Positions 29,072-39,704 of a DNA stretch of 64,000 nt are shown in pieces. This stretch comes from Achromobacter xylosoxidans A8 (GTDB taxonomy: Bacteria > Pseudomonadota > Gammaproteobacteria > Burkholderiales > Burkholderiaceae_B), in assembly GCF_000165835.1 (NCBI RefSeq), contig NC_014640.1:4402001-4466000 (forward strand), in the 5' to 3' direction. Under the pieces are notes generated by a model. The model was not told the origin of the DNA. It saw only the letters and a list, made by a program, of their open reading frames with translations, and made no database searches. The position numbers and the translations under genes are program-made. Position 1 is the first letter of the stretch; each line of letters starts with the position of its first letter.

Positions 29072-29650
29072 TCAGGCGAAGTTCTTGGCCGCGAATTCCC
29101 AGTTCACCAGCGCCCAGAAGTTTTCCAGGTACTTGGGACGGGCATTGCGGTAGTCGATGTAATAGGCGTGTTCCCAGACATCACAGGTGAGCAGCGGCTT
29201 GTCGGCCGTGGTCAGCGGGGTGGCGGCGTTGCTGGTATTGACGATGTCGACCGAGCCGTCGGCCTTCTTGACCAGCCAGGTCCAGCCCGAACCGAAGTTG
29301 CCGGCGGCCGACTTGTTGAAGGCTTCCTTGAAGGCGTCAAAGCTGCCCCACTTGGCATTGATGGCGTCAGCCAGCTTGCCGGTGGGAGCGCCGCCGGCCT
29401 TGGGGGCCAGGCTGTTCCAGTAGAACGTGTGGTTCCAGATCTGGGCGGCGTTGTTGAAAATGCCACCCGAGGACTTCTTCACGATGTCTTCCAGCGACAG
29501 CGTTTCGAATTCCGTGCCCGGGATCAGGTTGTTCAGGTTCGTGACGTAGGTCTGGTGATGCTTGCCGTAGTGGAACTCCAGCGTTTCCTTGGAGATGTGC
29601 GGAGCCAGTGCGTCCAGTTCGTAAGGCAGGGGGGGAAGAGTATGTGCCAT
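29072..29650 (-). CDS. sodB: Iron superoxide dismutase
   Basis: A 192-residue cytoplasmic enzyme that converts superoxide to peroxide and oxygen. The metal ligands are all present at the classical positions His27, His74, Asp157 and His161, and Gln70 ([13 protein letters not shown]) is the residue that marks Fe-type enzymes. There is no signal peptide. AAGGA precedes the ATG at 29650 by six bases; the longer frame start is less likely. A -10-like TACAAT lies at 29689-29694 on the minus strand. An inverted repeat lies upstream at 29719-29744. Confidence 0.96.
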   Translation of the reverse strand: MAHTLPPLPYELDALAPHISKETLEFHYGKHHQTYVTNLNNLIPGTEFETLSLEDIVKKSSGGIFNNAAQIWNHTFYWNSLAPKAGGAPTGKLADAINAKWGSFDAFKEAFNKSAAGNFGSGWTWLVKKADGSVDIVNTSNAATPLTTADKPLLTCDVWEHAYYIDYRNARPKYLENFWALVNWEFAAKNFA

Positions 29651-29718
29651 TGAGGTTCCTTCTGTTGAGTGCACGATCAAGCCGTTCAATTGTATCGGCA
29701 ACTACTGAGGATACCGCG

Positions 29719-29744
29719 TTAACCCCCCGCCCGCGCGGGGTTAA
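29719..29744. repeat. Inverted repeat upstream of sodB
   Basis: TTAACCCC (29719-29726) and GGGGTTAA (29737-29744) form a perfect eight-base inverted repeat with a ten-base GC spacer. There is no T-run on the minus strand, so it may be an operator or an RNA hairpin between xseA and sodB. Confidence 0.55.
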
Positions 29745-29824
29745 GGGACGCATCTGCTTATCACTGGAAGCATGTACTCATGAGGGCAGGCGCTTGACCC
29801 GCCAGGCAGGCGCGCGGCCTGCGC

Positions 29825-31192
29825 TTAGGACGCTTCGCGACTATCGCGGGTACGCGTGACTGCGACCTCGGCGCCGCCATGCGCGAAGCTCAGGTCCAGC
29901 GCCTGCCCCGCCGCCAGCGCGGCCGCGTCGCGCACGATGCGGCCCTGCTCGTCGCGCGCGATGGCGTAGCCGCGGGCCAGCGTGTTGCCCGGGTCCAGCG
30001 CGCGCAATTGCGCCGTGGCGGCGGCCAGCCGGTTGCGCCGCTGCACCAGCAGCCGCGCATGCGCCTGGCCGAGCTGGCGCGCCGCGCCCGCCAGGCGGTC
30101 GGCGGCACGGCCGGTGTCCGGCACCCGATGCGCCAGGCGCTGGGTCAGCAGATTGACGCGCGCGGCGCGGCGCTCTTGCGGACCGGACCAGGCGGTGGCC
30201 AGGCGGAAACGCAGGCTGTTCAGGCGCTCGCGCTGGTGCTCCAGGCGCTGGGCCGGCGACACCAGTTGGGCGGCGGCGCGGTCGAGCCGCTGGGCGGCGC
30301 GCTCCAGGCGGCGCTGCTGGCCCCGTGTCATGGCCTCCGCCGCCTGCATGACCCGGCCGAGCAATTCGGAACGCGGCACGCAAGCCAGTTCGGCTGCCGC
30401 GGTCGGCGTCGGCGCGCGCACGTCGGCCACGAAATCGGCAATGGTGAAATCCGTCTCGTGCCCCACGCCGCTGATGACGGGGATTTCGCTGGCCGCGACC
30501 TCGCGCGCCAGCGCTTCGTCGTTGAAGCTCCAGAGATCCTCGATGCTGCCGCCGCCGCGCACCAGCAGCAGCGTGTCGACTTCCGCGCGCTGGTTGGCCG
30601 TGCGCACCTGGGCGGCCAGCCGCCCTGCCGCGTCCGCCCCCTGGACCGGCGCCGGATAGATGATCACGGGCACCTGGGGTGCACGCCGCGCCAGCGCCGA
30701 CAGCACGTCCCGCAACGCCGCGGCGTGCAGTGAAGTGATCACGCCGATCGCGCGCGGCAGCCCCACGGGTTCGCGCTTGCGTGCCGGATCGAACAGGCCT
30801 TCGGAAGCCAGTTGCTCCTTCAGGCGCAGGAAGGCCTCGTACAGATTGCCTAATCCTGCCCGCCGCATGGCGTCGGCCTGCAGCTGATAGTCGCCACGGG
30901 GCTCGTAGAGGGACACCCGGGCCCGGATTTCGACCTGATCGCCTGCCCGCGGCGTGAAACCCACCGCGCTGGCGCGGCTTCTGAACATGACGGCGCGCAC
31001 GGAGGCCCGGCTGTCCTTGAGCGTGAAGTACCAATGCCCGGAAGCCGCCGCTGTGAAGTTGGAAATCTCTCCACGCACCCACAGCGCCGGGATGCTGCGC
31101 TCCAACAACTGCCCCACGGCTTGATTCAGCTGGGCAACCGTCAGGATATCCCGCGCAAATACGTTGTTTGTGACTGTAGATTCAATTGTCAT
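29825..31192 (-). CDS. xseA: Exodeoxyribonuclease VII large subunit
   Basis: A 455-residue nuclease subunit that acts with XseB on single-stranded DNA. The N-terminal OB fold (LWVRGEISNFTAAASGHWYF) is followed by the catalytic domain with the motifs LLLVRGGGSIEDLWSFNDE and GVGHETDFTIADFVAD, then a long helical C-terminal part. The start MTIESTVTNNVF at 31192 lies just ahead of the OB fold; the longer frame has no support. It is divergent from exbB across 351 bases. Confidence 0.95.
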   Translation of the reverse strand: MTIESTVTNNVFARDILTVAQLNQAVGQLLERSIPALWVRGEISNFTAAASGHWYFTLKDSRASVRAVMFRSRASAVGFTPRAGDQVEIRARVSLYEPRGDYQLQADAMRRAGLGNLYEAFLRLKEQLASEGLFDPARKREPVGLPRAIGVITSLHAAALRDVLSALARRAPQVPVIIYPAPVQGADAAGRLAAQVRTANQRAEVDTLLLVRGGGSIEDLWSFNDEALAREVAASEIPVISGVGHETDFTIADFVADVRAPTPTAAAELACVPRSELLGRVMQAAEAMTRGQQRRLERAAQRLDRAAAQLVSPAQRLEHQRERLNSLRFRLATAWSGPQERRAARVNLLTQRLAHRVPDTGRAADRLAGAARQLGQAHARLLVQRRNRLAAATAQLRALDPGNTLARGYAIARDEQGRIVRDAAALAAGQALDLSFAHGGAEVAVTRTRDSREAS

Positions 31193-31543
31193 GGGGCTTT
31201 CCGATGCGTACCTGTCCACAGGGGCCGCGTAGCGGGCCGCAATCATACCGCGTCCCAGCATATTTGCAGCAACCGGCCCGAAAGCCAGCAAATTCGAATT
31301 AAATCATTGATTTTTATAGATATTTATCAAAAACAGAGCTGCTCGCAATTGAAGCAAACAAGTGCAAGCCCTGTGCCCATAAGCATTCCTGGGAAGTTTT
31401 GCACAGAATTATCCACAGGATCTGTGGATAGATTGGGGGTCGTACCGACTTGCCACACCCCCCGCCGCGCCGTTACAGTTTCGGCTTGATCAGTTGCCGG
31501 TTTGCGCGCCCTTGCGCGCCGGCTCCCCCGGGAGTTGAACGCT
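31193..31543. promoter_or_regulatory. Intergenic region with AT-rich stretch and DnaA-box inverted repeat
   Basis: This 351-base gap between divergent xseA and exbB has an AT-rich block (about 31288-31345), unusual here. TTATCCACA at 31409-31417 is a perfect DnaA box. It is half of a perfect inverted repeat TATCCACAG (31410-31418) and CTGTGGATA (31422-31430) with a three-base spacer. A partial relative CTGTCCACAG occurs at 31212-31221. No replication gene is nearby, so a DnaA-binding or regulatory site is more likely than an origin. Confidence 0.6.
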
Positions 31544-32167
31544 TTGCTTTCCATACTGCGCGAGGCCGGCTGGCCGATCTGGCCCCTGCTGGCGACATCC
31601 GTCCTGGGCCTGGCGCTGATCTTCGAGCGCTTCCTCTCCCTGCGCCGCGGCTTGGTCATGCCGCGCGGCCTGAGCGATCAAGTGGCTGAAATGCTGCGCA
31701 ACCGCCAGGACACTCCCGAATCGATCAACCGCCTCGAACGCAACTCGCCGCTGGGCCGGATCCTCGCCGACGTGATGCGGCACCGCCACCTGCCCCGCGA
31801 AGAACTGCGCAACGTGGTCGAAGACACCGGGCGCGCCGTCGCCCACGATCTCAGCCGTTATATTCCCGCCATCGGCACCATCGCCGTGGTCGCGCCCCTG
31901 ATGGGCCTGTTCGGCACCGTGGTCGGCATGATCGAAATCTTCGGTTCCTATACCCCCGGCGGCGGCGATCCCGCCCAGCTGGCGCGCGGCATCTCGATGG
32001 CGCTGTACAACACCGGCTTCGGCATCCTCATCGCCATTCCCGCCATGATCGCGCACCGCTACCTGCGCAGCCGCGTCGACGGCTACCTCAGTGCCATGGA
32101 ACAGGCCGCGTCGCGCCTGGTCCGCGCCGTCTCGCCCGGATCCGCCCCGCGCGAGGGCCGTTCATGA
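31544..32167 (+). CDS. exbB: ExbB/TolQ-type proton channel subunit
   Basis: A 207-residue inner-membrane protein of the MotA/TolQ/ExbB family with three membrane helices: near WPIWPLLATSVLGLALIFE, and the conserved pair around IAVVAPLMGLFGTVVGMIE and GFGILIAIPAMIA. It couples the proton gradient to TonB or a relative. The start is read as TTG at 31544 because GGGAG lies eight bases before it and the protein then begins MLSILREAGWP; a TTG at 31502 is the alternative. It overlaps exbD by four bases. No tonB is in the window. Confidence 0.88.
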   Translation: MLSILREAGWPIWPLLATSVLGLALIFERFLSLRRGLVMPRGLSDQVAEMLRNRQDTPESINRLERNSPLGRILADVMRHRHLPREELRNVVEDTGRAVAHDLSRYIPAIGTIAVVAPLMGLFGTVVGMIEIFGSYTPGGGDPAQLARGISMALYNTGFGILIAIPAMIAHRYLRSRVDGYLSAMEQAASRLVRAVSPGSAPREGRS

Positions 32168-32577
32168 ATTTCCGCGGCCCCCGCGGCGACCGCGATGAGC
32201 TGGATATCAATCTGATCCCGCTCATCGACGTGCTGCTGGTCATCCTGATCTTCCTGGCGGCGACCACCTCCTTCGCCCGCTTCACGCAACTGAAGGTGAC
32301 CCTGCCCCAGGCCTCGATGGAACAGGACACGCCCCCAGCGCTGGAAGTCGCCGTCAGCCAGGACGGGCGCTACGCGCTCAACGGCACCCTCATCGATGTC
32401 TCCACGCCGCCCGAAATCGCCGACGCCCTGCGCCAGGCCGCGGCCGGCAAGACCGAGCCGCTGGTCGTCATCAATGCCGACGCCCAGGCCACCCACCAGT
32501 CCGTGATCAACGTCATGGAAGCCGCCCGGCTGGCTGGCATCGGCCGCGTCAACTTCGCCGCGCAGACCACCCGGTGA
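32164..32577 (+). CDS. exbD: ExbD/TolR-type energy-transduction protein
   Basis: A 137-residue protein with one N-terminal membrane helix carrying the proton-path aspartate ([18 protein letters not shown]) and a periplasmic domain. Its ATG overlaps the exbB stop (ATGA) and its TGA overlaps the lpxK GTG start, so exbB-exbD-lpxK are translationally coupled. Confidence 0.93.
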   Translation: MNFRGPRGDRDELDINLIPLIDVLLVILIFLAATTSFARFTQLKVTLPQASMEQDTPPALEVAVSQDGRYALNGTLIDVSTPPEIADALRQAAAGKTEPLVVINADAQATHQSVINVMEAARLAGIGRVNFAAQTTR

Positions 32578-33617
32578 CCGCCAAGCATGCTTCGACGCTG
32601 CTGGCGCGCCAATGGCAGCACGGCGGCTGGCTCTCCAATCTGCTGCTGCCGCTGTCCAGGCTGACCGCCTGGGAAGTGGCGCGCAAGCGCCAGCGCTATC
32701 TGGACGGCAGCCGCAGCGCCTATCGCGCCCCCGTTCCCGTCGTGGTGATCGGCAATGTCTACGTCGGCGGCACCGGCAAAACGCCCATGGTCATCGCCAC
32801 CGTCGAAGCGTTGCGGTCGCGCGGCTACACCCCTGGCGTGGTCAGCCGCGGCTACGGCGTCAAGGTCGGCCCCCACGCCCGCGTCGGGCTGGGCGAGCTG
32901 GAAGCGGCCCGTTTTGGCGACGAGCCCGCGCTGATCGCCCGCGCCACTGGCGCCCCGGTCTCCGTGCACCCGAAACGCGCCCTGGCCGCCCAGGCCCTGC
33001 TGCGGGCCCACCCCAAGGTGGATGTGATCGTCTCGGACGACGGCCTGCAGCATCTGGCGCTGGCCCGCGACATCGAAATCGTGGTGCAGGATGAACGCGG
33101 CGTGGGCAATGGCCGCCTGCTGCCCGCCGGTCCCTTGCGCGAACCGGCCGAACGTCTGCGGGAAGTCGACGTGGTGGTGACCAACATCGGCACGCCCGAC
33201 GGCCAGCCGCAAGCCCTGGGCGCCACAGGCCAGCCGCGGCAGGTCAGGATGTGGCTGGAACCGGGCGACACGCGCCAGATCTCGGGGCGCGGCAAGCGTC
33301 CGCTGGCGGCCTTCGCCGGACTGCCCCGCGTCGCGGCGGCGGCCGGCATCGGCAACCCGGAACGTTTCTTCACCACGCTGCGCGGCGCCGGCATCACGCT
33401 GGCAACCGCACTGCCCCTGCCGGATCATCACGCTTACACCGAATCGCCTTTCCGGGCGCTCACGGCCGACGCCATCCTGGTCACGTCCAAGGACGCGATC
33501 AAATGCGCCGCCCTGGACGACCCGCGCCTGTGGGAAGTCCCGGTACGCGCCGGCTTTTCCGATCCGCAGTTGTTCGACTGGCTGGCGCAGGCCTTGCGCC
33601 AACCGGCGCGGCGGTAG
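32574..33617 (+). CDS. lpxK: Tetraacyldisaccharide 4'-kinase LpxK
   Basis: The 347-residue membrane-associated kinase phosphorylates the 4' position of the lipid A precursor. The P-loop [11 protein letters not shown] lies near residue 64 and the later [17 protein letters not shown] matches the family. Translation begins at GTG overlapping the exbD stop. Together with kdsB downstream it shows a lipopolysaccharide focus for this operon. Confidence 0.95.
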   Translation: MTAKHASTLLARQWQHGGWLSNLLLPLSRLTAWEVARKRQRYLDGSRSAYRAPVPVVVIGNVYVGGTGKTPMVIATVEALRSRGYTPGVVSRGYGVKVGPHARVGLGELEAARFGDEPALIARATGAPVSVHPKRALAAQALLRAHPKVDVIVSDDGLQHLALARDIEIVVQDERGVGNGRLLPAGPLREPAERLREVDVVVTNIGTPDGQPQALGATGQPRQVRMWLEPGDTRQISGRGKRPLAAFAGLPRVAAAAGIGNPERFFTTLRGAGITLATALPLPDHHAYTESPFRALTADAILVTSKDAIKCAALDDPRLWEVPVRAGFSDPQLFDWLAQALRQPARR

Positions 33618-33691
33618 AAAAACGCCAGCCTGGCGGTGCCGCGGCGGCAAAGCCGGTCCGGCCCCAGGCAAACTGTTTTAGAATTCCGATC

Positions 33692-33874
33692 ATGGAATCC
33701 CGCCTACTCGACATCCTCGTCTGCCCGCTGTGCAAGGGCCGCCTCGAACACGACCGGCAGCAAGCCGAACTGGTCTGCCGCGCCGACCGCCTGGCCTTCC
33801 CCGTGCGCGACGGCATCCCCGTCATGCTGGAATCGGAAGCCCGCGCGCTGGACGACGCCCCCGCTGCCCCCTGA
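33692..33874 (+). CDS. Trm112-like zinc-ribbon small protein (YcaR family)
   Basis: A 60-residue protein: [20 protein letters not shown] shows the CPLC knuckle, and [16 protein letters not shown] the conserved tail. The second cysteine position is a single Cys (LVCRAD), so zinc binding may be partial. YcaR relatives always sit between lpxK and kdsB, as here; in other organisms Trm112 activates methyltransferases. The gene stop lies 11 bases before the kdsB start. Confidence 0.9.
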   Translation: MESRLLDILVCPLCKGRLEHDRQQAELVCRADRLAFPVRDGIPVMLESEARALDDAPAAP

Positions 33875-33885
33875 ACCGCCGCCGC

Positions 33886-35398
<1,513 letters not shown>

Positions 35399-35418
35399 TC
35401 GGCGCCTCGATGGCTCAC

Positions 35419-35472
35419 AGGCCTTCGGCGCCGGCTCCGGAACGCATCGCGTCCGGCCGGCCCCGAAGGCCT
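35419..35472 (+). repeat. Inverted repeat after adk
   Basis: AGGCCTTCGG (35419-35428) and CCGAAGGCCT (35463-35472) are perfect arms around 34 bases that themselves contain CCGG-rich pairing. No strong T-run follows. It is probably the transcript end of adk. Confidence 0.55.
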
Positions 35473-35531
35473 AGTCATATCCGGCGCCTGCCGCGCCGCT
35501 TTCATCCCTAGAACTCACTGGTGGTAGACAC

Positions 35532-36290
35532 ATGGAAATCGCGAACAAGGTATTCATCGTCACGGGCGGCGCGTCCGGACTGGGCGCCGGCACGGTGCGC
35601 ATGCTGGTCGAAAACGGCGCCAAGGTCGTTATCGCCGACGTGCAGGACGAGCCGGGCTCGGCCCTGGCCAAGGAACTGGGCCAGCGCTACGTGCACTGCG
35701 ACGTGACCCAGGAAGCCGACGGCAAGAACGCCGTGGCGGCCGCGCTCGAACTGGGCACGCTGTTCGGCCTGGTGAACTGCGCCGGCGTCGCGCCCGCCGC
35801 CAAGATCGTCGGCAAGAACGGCGCGCATCCGCTGGAACTGTTCCAGAAGGTCGTGTCGATCAACCTGATCGGCAGCTTCAACATGATGCGCCTGGCCGCC
35901 GAGGCCATGAGCGCCAACGCGCCCGAACCCACCGGCGAACGCGGCGTGATGATCAACACCGCCTCCGTCGCCGCCTTCGACGGCCAGATCGGCCAGGCCG
36001 CCTACGCCGCTTCCAAGGCGGGCGTGGCCGGCATGACCCTGCCCATCGCGCGCGACTTGTCCAAGGCCGGCATCCGCTGCATGACCATCGCCCCCGGCAT
36101 CTTCGGCACGCCCATGATCTTCGGCATGCCGCAGGAAGTGCAGGACTCCCTGGCCGCCAGCATCCCCTTCCCCGCCCGCCTGGGCCGCCCGGAAGACTAC
36201 GCCAAGCTGGTCCACAGCATCATCACCAACGACATGCTGAACGGCGAAACCATCCGCCTCGACGGCGCCATCCGCATGCCGCCGAAGTGA
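35532..36290 (+). CDS. Short-chain dehydrogenase, 3-hydroxyacyl-CoA dehydrogenase type 2-like
   Basis: A 252-residue classical SDR. The NAD site is [10 protein letters not shown] at residues 11-20, the NCAG motif follows, and the catalytic set is Ser in [10 protein letters not shown] with YAASKAG. The pattern [15 protein letters not shown] suggests NAD rather than NADP. The overall sequence, including [21 protein letters not shown] (quoted in part), resembles the HSD17B10 group acting on 3-hydroxyacyl-CoA. It is flanked by terminators, so it is probably monocistronic. Confidence 0.87.
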   Translation: MEIANKVFIVTGGASGLGAGTVRMLVENGAKVVIADVQDEPGSALAKELGQRYVHCDVTQEADGKNAVAAALELGTLFGLVNCAGVAPAAKIVGKNGAHPLELFQKVVSINLIGSFNMMRLAAEAMSANAPEPTGERGVMINTASVAAFDGQIGQAAYAASKAGVAGMTLPIARDLSKAGIRCMTIAPGIFGTPMIFGMPQEVQDSLAASIPFPARLGRPEDYAKLVHSIITNDMLNGETIRLDGAIRMPPK

Positions 36291-36302
36291 TGTAGTACAA
36301 AG

Positions 36303-36328
36303 ACAGGCCCACCAGGTGGGCCTGTTTT
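36303..36328 (+). terminator. Terminator after the SDR gene
   Basis: ACAGGCCC (36303-36310) pairs with GGGCCTGT (36318-36325), extended by ACC/GGT in the loop, and is followed by TTTT. Confidence 0.85.
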
Positions 36329-36362
36329 CATTGGGCGTCTCGCGCTTGCGCGCAGCCTCGCC

Positions 36363-36385
36363 GGGCCGGACCGGCCCTTTTTTTT
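36363..36385 (+). terminator. Second terminator immediately before murJ
   Basis: GGGCC (36363-36367) and GGCCC (36373-36377) flank a five-base loop and eight T residues follow. It ends only 15 bases before the murJ ATG, so it lies inside or just ahead of the murJ leader. Confidence 0.8.
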
Positions 36386-36399
36386 CAGTAGTCCTATCC

Positions 36400-37959
36400 A
36401 TGAGCCTGTTTCGTTCGGCGGCCACGGTCAGCAGCTTCACCCTGCTGTCCCGCATTTCCGGCCTGATCCGCGACATCCTGGTGGCCCGCGCCTTTGGCGC
36501 CGGCCCCATCACCGACGCTTTCTGGGTCGCCTTCCGCATTCCCAATCTGCTGCGCCGCCTGTTCGCCGAAGGCGCTTTCGCCCAGGCCTTCGTGCCCATC
36601 CTGGGCGCGGCGCGCAACAACCGTTCCGAGGCCGAGGTCCGCACCCTGCTGGACCGGGTGGCCCTGCTGCTGACGGCGGCGCTGATGTTCATCACGCTGA
36701 TCGGCATTGTCGCCGCGCCCTGGGTCGTGTCCGCCATGGCCAGCGGCCTGCGCGGGGCGGACCGCGATACCGAATTCGGCGCGGCGGTCTGGATGACGCG
36801 GATGATGTTCCCCTACATCTTCTGCATGTCGCTGATCGCCTTCGCCTCGGGCGTGCTCAATACCTGGCGCCGCTTCGCCGTGCCGGCCTTCACGCCCGTG
36901 CTGCTCAACCTGGCCATGATCGCCGCCTGCATCTGGCTGGCGCCGCGCATGGACGTACCGGTCTACGCGCTGGCCATCGGCGTCATGATTGGCGGCGTAG
37001 CGCAACTGGCCGTGCAATGGATTGCGCTGGCGCGGCTCGGCCTGACGCCCCGCTTTACGCTGCGGTTCCGCGAAGCCTGGGGCGACCCCACGGTACAACG
37101 CATCCTCAAACAGATGGCGCCCGCCACCCTGGGCGTCTCGGTCGCGCAGATCTCGCTGCTGATCAACACTAACATCGCCACCTGGCTGACGCCGGGCAGC
37201 GTGACCTGGCTATCCTTCGCCGACCGCCTGATGGAATTTCCCACTGCTCTTCTGGGCGTGGCGCTAGGGACGGTGCTGCTGCCCAGCCTGTCCGCGGCCC
37301 ATGCCCGCGACGACCACGGCGGCTACAGCGGGCTGCTGGACTGGGGCCTGCGCCTGGTGCTGCTGCTGGGCCTGCCGGCCGCGGTGGGCATGGCGTTGCT
37401 GTCCGATGGGCTGGTTGCAACGCTGTTCCACTATGGCGCCTTCGCCGCCCAGGACGTGACCCAAACCCGCCTGGCGGTCATTTCCTATTCCGCCGGTCTG
37501 ATCGGCCTGCTGGCCGTGAAGATCCTGGCGCCCGGCTTCTACGCCAAACAAGACATCCGCACGCCGGTAAAGATAGCCATCGGCGTGCTGATCACCACGC
37601 AGCTGATGAACCTGGTGCTGGTGCCCCTGATGGCGCATGCCGGACTGGCCCTGGCCATCGGCCTGGGCGCCTGCCTGAACGCGCTGGCGTTGCTGATCGG
37701 ACTGCGCCGCCGCGGCGTCTATCAGCCCGGTCCCGGCTGGACCGCGTTCGCGCTGCGCCTGCTGCCCGCGCTGGCGGCGCTGGCGGCCCTGCTCTGGTAT
37801 GCGGACGGGCGCATCGACTGGATAGCCCTGCAGTCCCACTCCGGACAGCGGGTGGCCTGGTTGGCCGGGGTGCTGGCGGCCAGTGGAGCGGTCTACTTCG
37901 GAATGTTGTTACTGTTTGGCTTCCGCCCTAGGGACTTCGGCCGACGTCCGTCGCGTTAA
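36400..37959 (+). CDS. murJ: Lipid II flippase MurJ
   Basis: A 519-residue polytopic membrane protein of the MviN family that moves lipid II across the inner membrane for peptidoglycan synthesis. The start MSLFRSAATVSSFTLLSRISG and the motifs GLIRDILVARAFG and FRIPNLLRRLFAEGAFAQAF are typical. About 14 helices can be traced. The ATG at 36400 has no clear ribosome site and is preceded at 15 bases by a strong terminator, which is unusual. Confidence 0.94.
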   Translation: MSLFRSAATVSSFTLLSRISGLIRDILVARAFGAGPITDAFWVAFRIPNLLRRLFAEGAFAQAFVPILGAARNNRSEAEVRTLLDRVALLLTAALMFITLIGIVAAPWVVSAMASGLRGADRDTEFGAAVWMTRMMFPYIFCMSLIAFASGVLNTWRRFAVPAFTPVLLNLAMIAACIWLAPRMDVPVYALAIGVMIGGVAQLAVQWIALARLGLTPRFTLRFREAWGDPTVQRILKQMAPATLGVSVAQISLLINTNIATWLTPGSVTWLSFADRLMEFPTALLGVALGTVLLPSLSAAHARDDHGGYSGLLDWGLRLVLLLGLPAAVGMALLSDGLVATLFHYGAFAAQDVTQTRLAVISYSAGLIGLLAVKILAPGFYAKQDIRTPVKIAIGVLITTQLMNLVLVPLMAHAGLALAIGLGACLNALALLIGLRRRGVYQPGPGWTAFALRLLPALAALAALLWYADGRIDWIALQSHSGQRVAWLAGVLAASGAVYFGMLLLFGFRPRDFGRRPSR

Positions 37960-37987
37960 GTTCGGACAATCTGCCTATATACCCCTC

Positions 37988-38014
37988 AAAAGCCGGTCTT
38001 GTACCGGCTTTTTT
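37988..38014 (+). terminator. murJ terminator
   Basis: AAAAGCCGGT (37988-37997) pairs with ACCGGCTTTT (38003-38012) around five bases, with a run of six T. Confidence 0.9.
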
Positions 38015-38033
38015 GCATTAGATTCGTCAAGAA

Positions 38034-38061
38034 TTGACAATCAGCCGGTAATCTTTGGTAA
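38034..38061 (+). promoter_or_regulatory. Candidate promoter of the fecR-like gene
   Basis: A perfect -35 TTGACA at 38034-38039 is followed after 16 bases by TGGTAA (38056-38061), a poor -10. The surrounding 38020-38090 is AT-rich for this genome, and the leader to the ATG at 38151 would be about 80 bases. Confidence 0.4.
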
Positions 38062-38150
38062 AAAACCTTTATTATTTACAAATTGCCATCGAAAGGATCC
38101 CCCTTGAAGCACTGTGGGGACATGAAGTGAAGTACGCCCAAGGACAACCC

Positions 38151-39131
38151 ATGGCGGACCAGGTAATCAATTGGCTGCTGTTATTGCGCTCCGGCAAGGC
38201 GACCGCACAGGACTATAACGACTTCCTGGCGTGGCGCGCTGCCGACCCAGCCCATGAAAACGCCTGGCAGCAGCTGACCGGCTCACTGGAAGGCTCGACG
38301 TTCGGCCGGCTTGGCGATGCCTATCCCGCAGGTTACGCCACCGCCGGCCCTGCCATCGCGCCACACGCGGCCCCTCCCGGCCCCGGCCCGGGCCCCGTCA
38401 TCGCCCCTCCACGCCGCCGCTTCCTGGCCGGCGCGCTGGCGCTCGCCGGTACGGGCGCCTGTGCGGCTTACGTGGGCAACGCCTTCTATCCCCTGGGCAA
38501 CGTCGCCGCAGATGCCGCCACGGCCACTGGCGAACGCCGCCGCTATGTGCTGTCCGACGGCAGCCAGTTGCTGCTGGACGCCCGCAGCCGGGTCAACCTG
38601 GACTTCACCCCCGCCTACCGCCAGGTCCGGCTGCTGGATGGCGCCGTGACGGTGTCGGTGGCTCCCGACTCGCGCCGCCCCTTCCTGGTCCAGACGGCCG
38701 AAGGCACGGTCCGCGCCCTGGGCACCCGCTACATGGTGCGCCAACAGGCCCAGCGCACCCTGGTGGTGGTGCATGAACACGAGGTCGAAGTCGAAACCAT
38801 GTCCGGCGGTCACGGCACCGTCCGGGCCGGCACCGGTGCCCGGTTCGACGCGGCACGCATGGACACCCCGCGCGCCGAACTGATGGCCGAGGCCGCCTGG
38901 GAAGCCGGTTGGGTCGAAGCCCGGGGCCGTCCCCTGGCCGAAGTGATCGCGGCGCTACGCCCCTACCGCAGCGGCACCCTGCGCGTTTCCATGGCCGCTG
39001 GCGGCCTGCCGGTGTCCGGCCATTTCCCGCTGGACGACACCGACGCCGCGTTGGACACGCTGCGCGACATCATGCCCATCCACGTCCGCCGCTTCACCCC
39101 TTGGTTCGTCTCCATCAACGTCGCTACCTGA
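38151..39131 (+). CDS. FecR-like sigma-factor regulator without a linked sigma gene
   Basis: A 326-residue FecR-family protein. The cytoplasmic N-terminal DUF4880 part (residues about 1-45; DYNDFLAWRAADPAHENAWQQL quoted in part) would contact an ECF sigma factor. A Pro-rich linker leads to RRRFLAGALALAGTGACAAY, a twin-arginine-like membrane segment, then the periplasmic FecR domain (YVLSDGSQLLLDARSRVNLD, quoted in part) and a STN-like C-terminus. AAGGA lies six bases before the ATG. Neither a fecI-type sigma gene nor a TonB receptor is adjacent, so its partner must be elsewhere if it acts in surface signalling. Confidence 0.85.
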   Translation: MADQVINWLLLLRSGKATAQDYNDFLAWRAADPAHENAWQQLTGSLEGSTFGRLGDAYPAGYATAGPAIAPHAAPPGPGPGPVIAPPRRRFLAGALALAGTGACAAYVGNAFYPLGNVAADAATATGERRRYVLSDGSQLLLDARSRVNLDFTPAYRQVRLLDGAVTVSVAPDSRRPFLVQTAEGTVRALGTRYMVRQQAQRTLVVVHEHEVEVETMSGGHGTVRAGTGARFDAARMDTPRAELMAEAAWEAGWVEARGRPLAEVIAALRPYRSGTLRVSMAAGGLPVSGHFPLDDTDAALDTLRDIMPIHVRRFTPWFVSINVAT

Positions 39132-39332
39132 CAACGCCGCGCCCGGCGTTCCGCTCTCGAGGGCGGCTTCGTTGTATACTAGTTACGGTGTTTTTATCCA
39201 GTAGGCGCCACGGATTTTCCTCAAGGCTTTACATGAGGACCATCCGCAAGGGCTCTCCAGCCCGGGGAATTTTTCCCGCAGCGCCCCCGCCCGGTTGACG
39301 GGCGCTCCCTCGGTCGATCAGACATTAAAAGC

Positions 39333-39360
39333 TTGCAATCCCGCAGGGACTTGCTACAAT
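39333..39360 (+). promoter_or_regulatory. rpsT promoter
   Basis: TTGCAA (39333-39338), a 16-base spacer and TACAAT (39355-39360) with an extended TG just before it form a good sigma-70 promoter about 35 bases ahead of the rpsT ATG. Confidence 0.75.
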
Positions 39361-39394
39361 GTTCGACTTTGCCGAATTCAACTTATATAGCAAC

Positions 39395-39658
39395 ATGGCC
39401 AATACCGCCCAAGCCCGCAAGCGCGCTCGCCAATCCGTTGAGCGCAACAAGCACAATTCCAGCCTGCGCTCGATGCTGCGCACCGCCATCAAGCGCGTTC
39501 GCCAATCCATCGCCGCTGGCGACAAGGCTGCGGCTGGCGAAGTGTTCCAGAAGGCCTCCAGCGTGATCGATCGCGTGGCCGACAAGAACATCATCCACAA
39601 GAACAAGGCCGCTCGCCACAAGAGCCGCCTGGCTGCCGCCATCAAGGCGCTGGCCTAA
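39395..39658 (+). CDS. rpsT: 30S ribosomal protein S20
   Basis: An 87-residue basic protein starting [20 protein letters not shown], the standard S20 N-terminus. It binds 16S rRNA early in small-subunit assembly. The longer frame from 39359 is rejected because the promoter -10 lies at its start. It is monocistronic, with a terminator at 39705. Confidence 0.98.
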   Translation: MANTAQARKRARQSVERNKHNSSLRSMLRTAIKRVRQSIAAGDKAAAGEVFQKASSVIDRVADKNIIHKNKAARHKSRLAAAIKALA

Positions 39659-39704
39659 GCCATTCTGCCGCCCTGTTTTCAGGGCGTCACGAATACGGCA
39701 AATG

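Noticed and set aside
31409..31430. Chromosomal replication origin
   Set aside because: Only one perfect DnaA box and one near copy are seen, with no dnaA, dnaN, parAB or gidA gene nearby. A DnaA-binding site remains possible.
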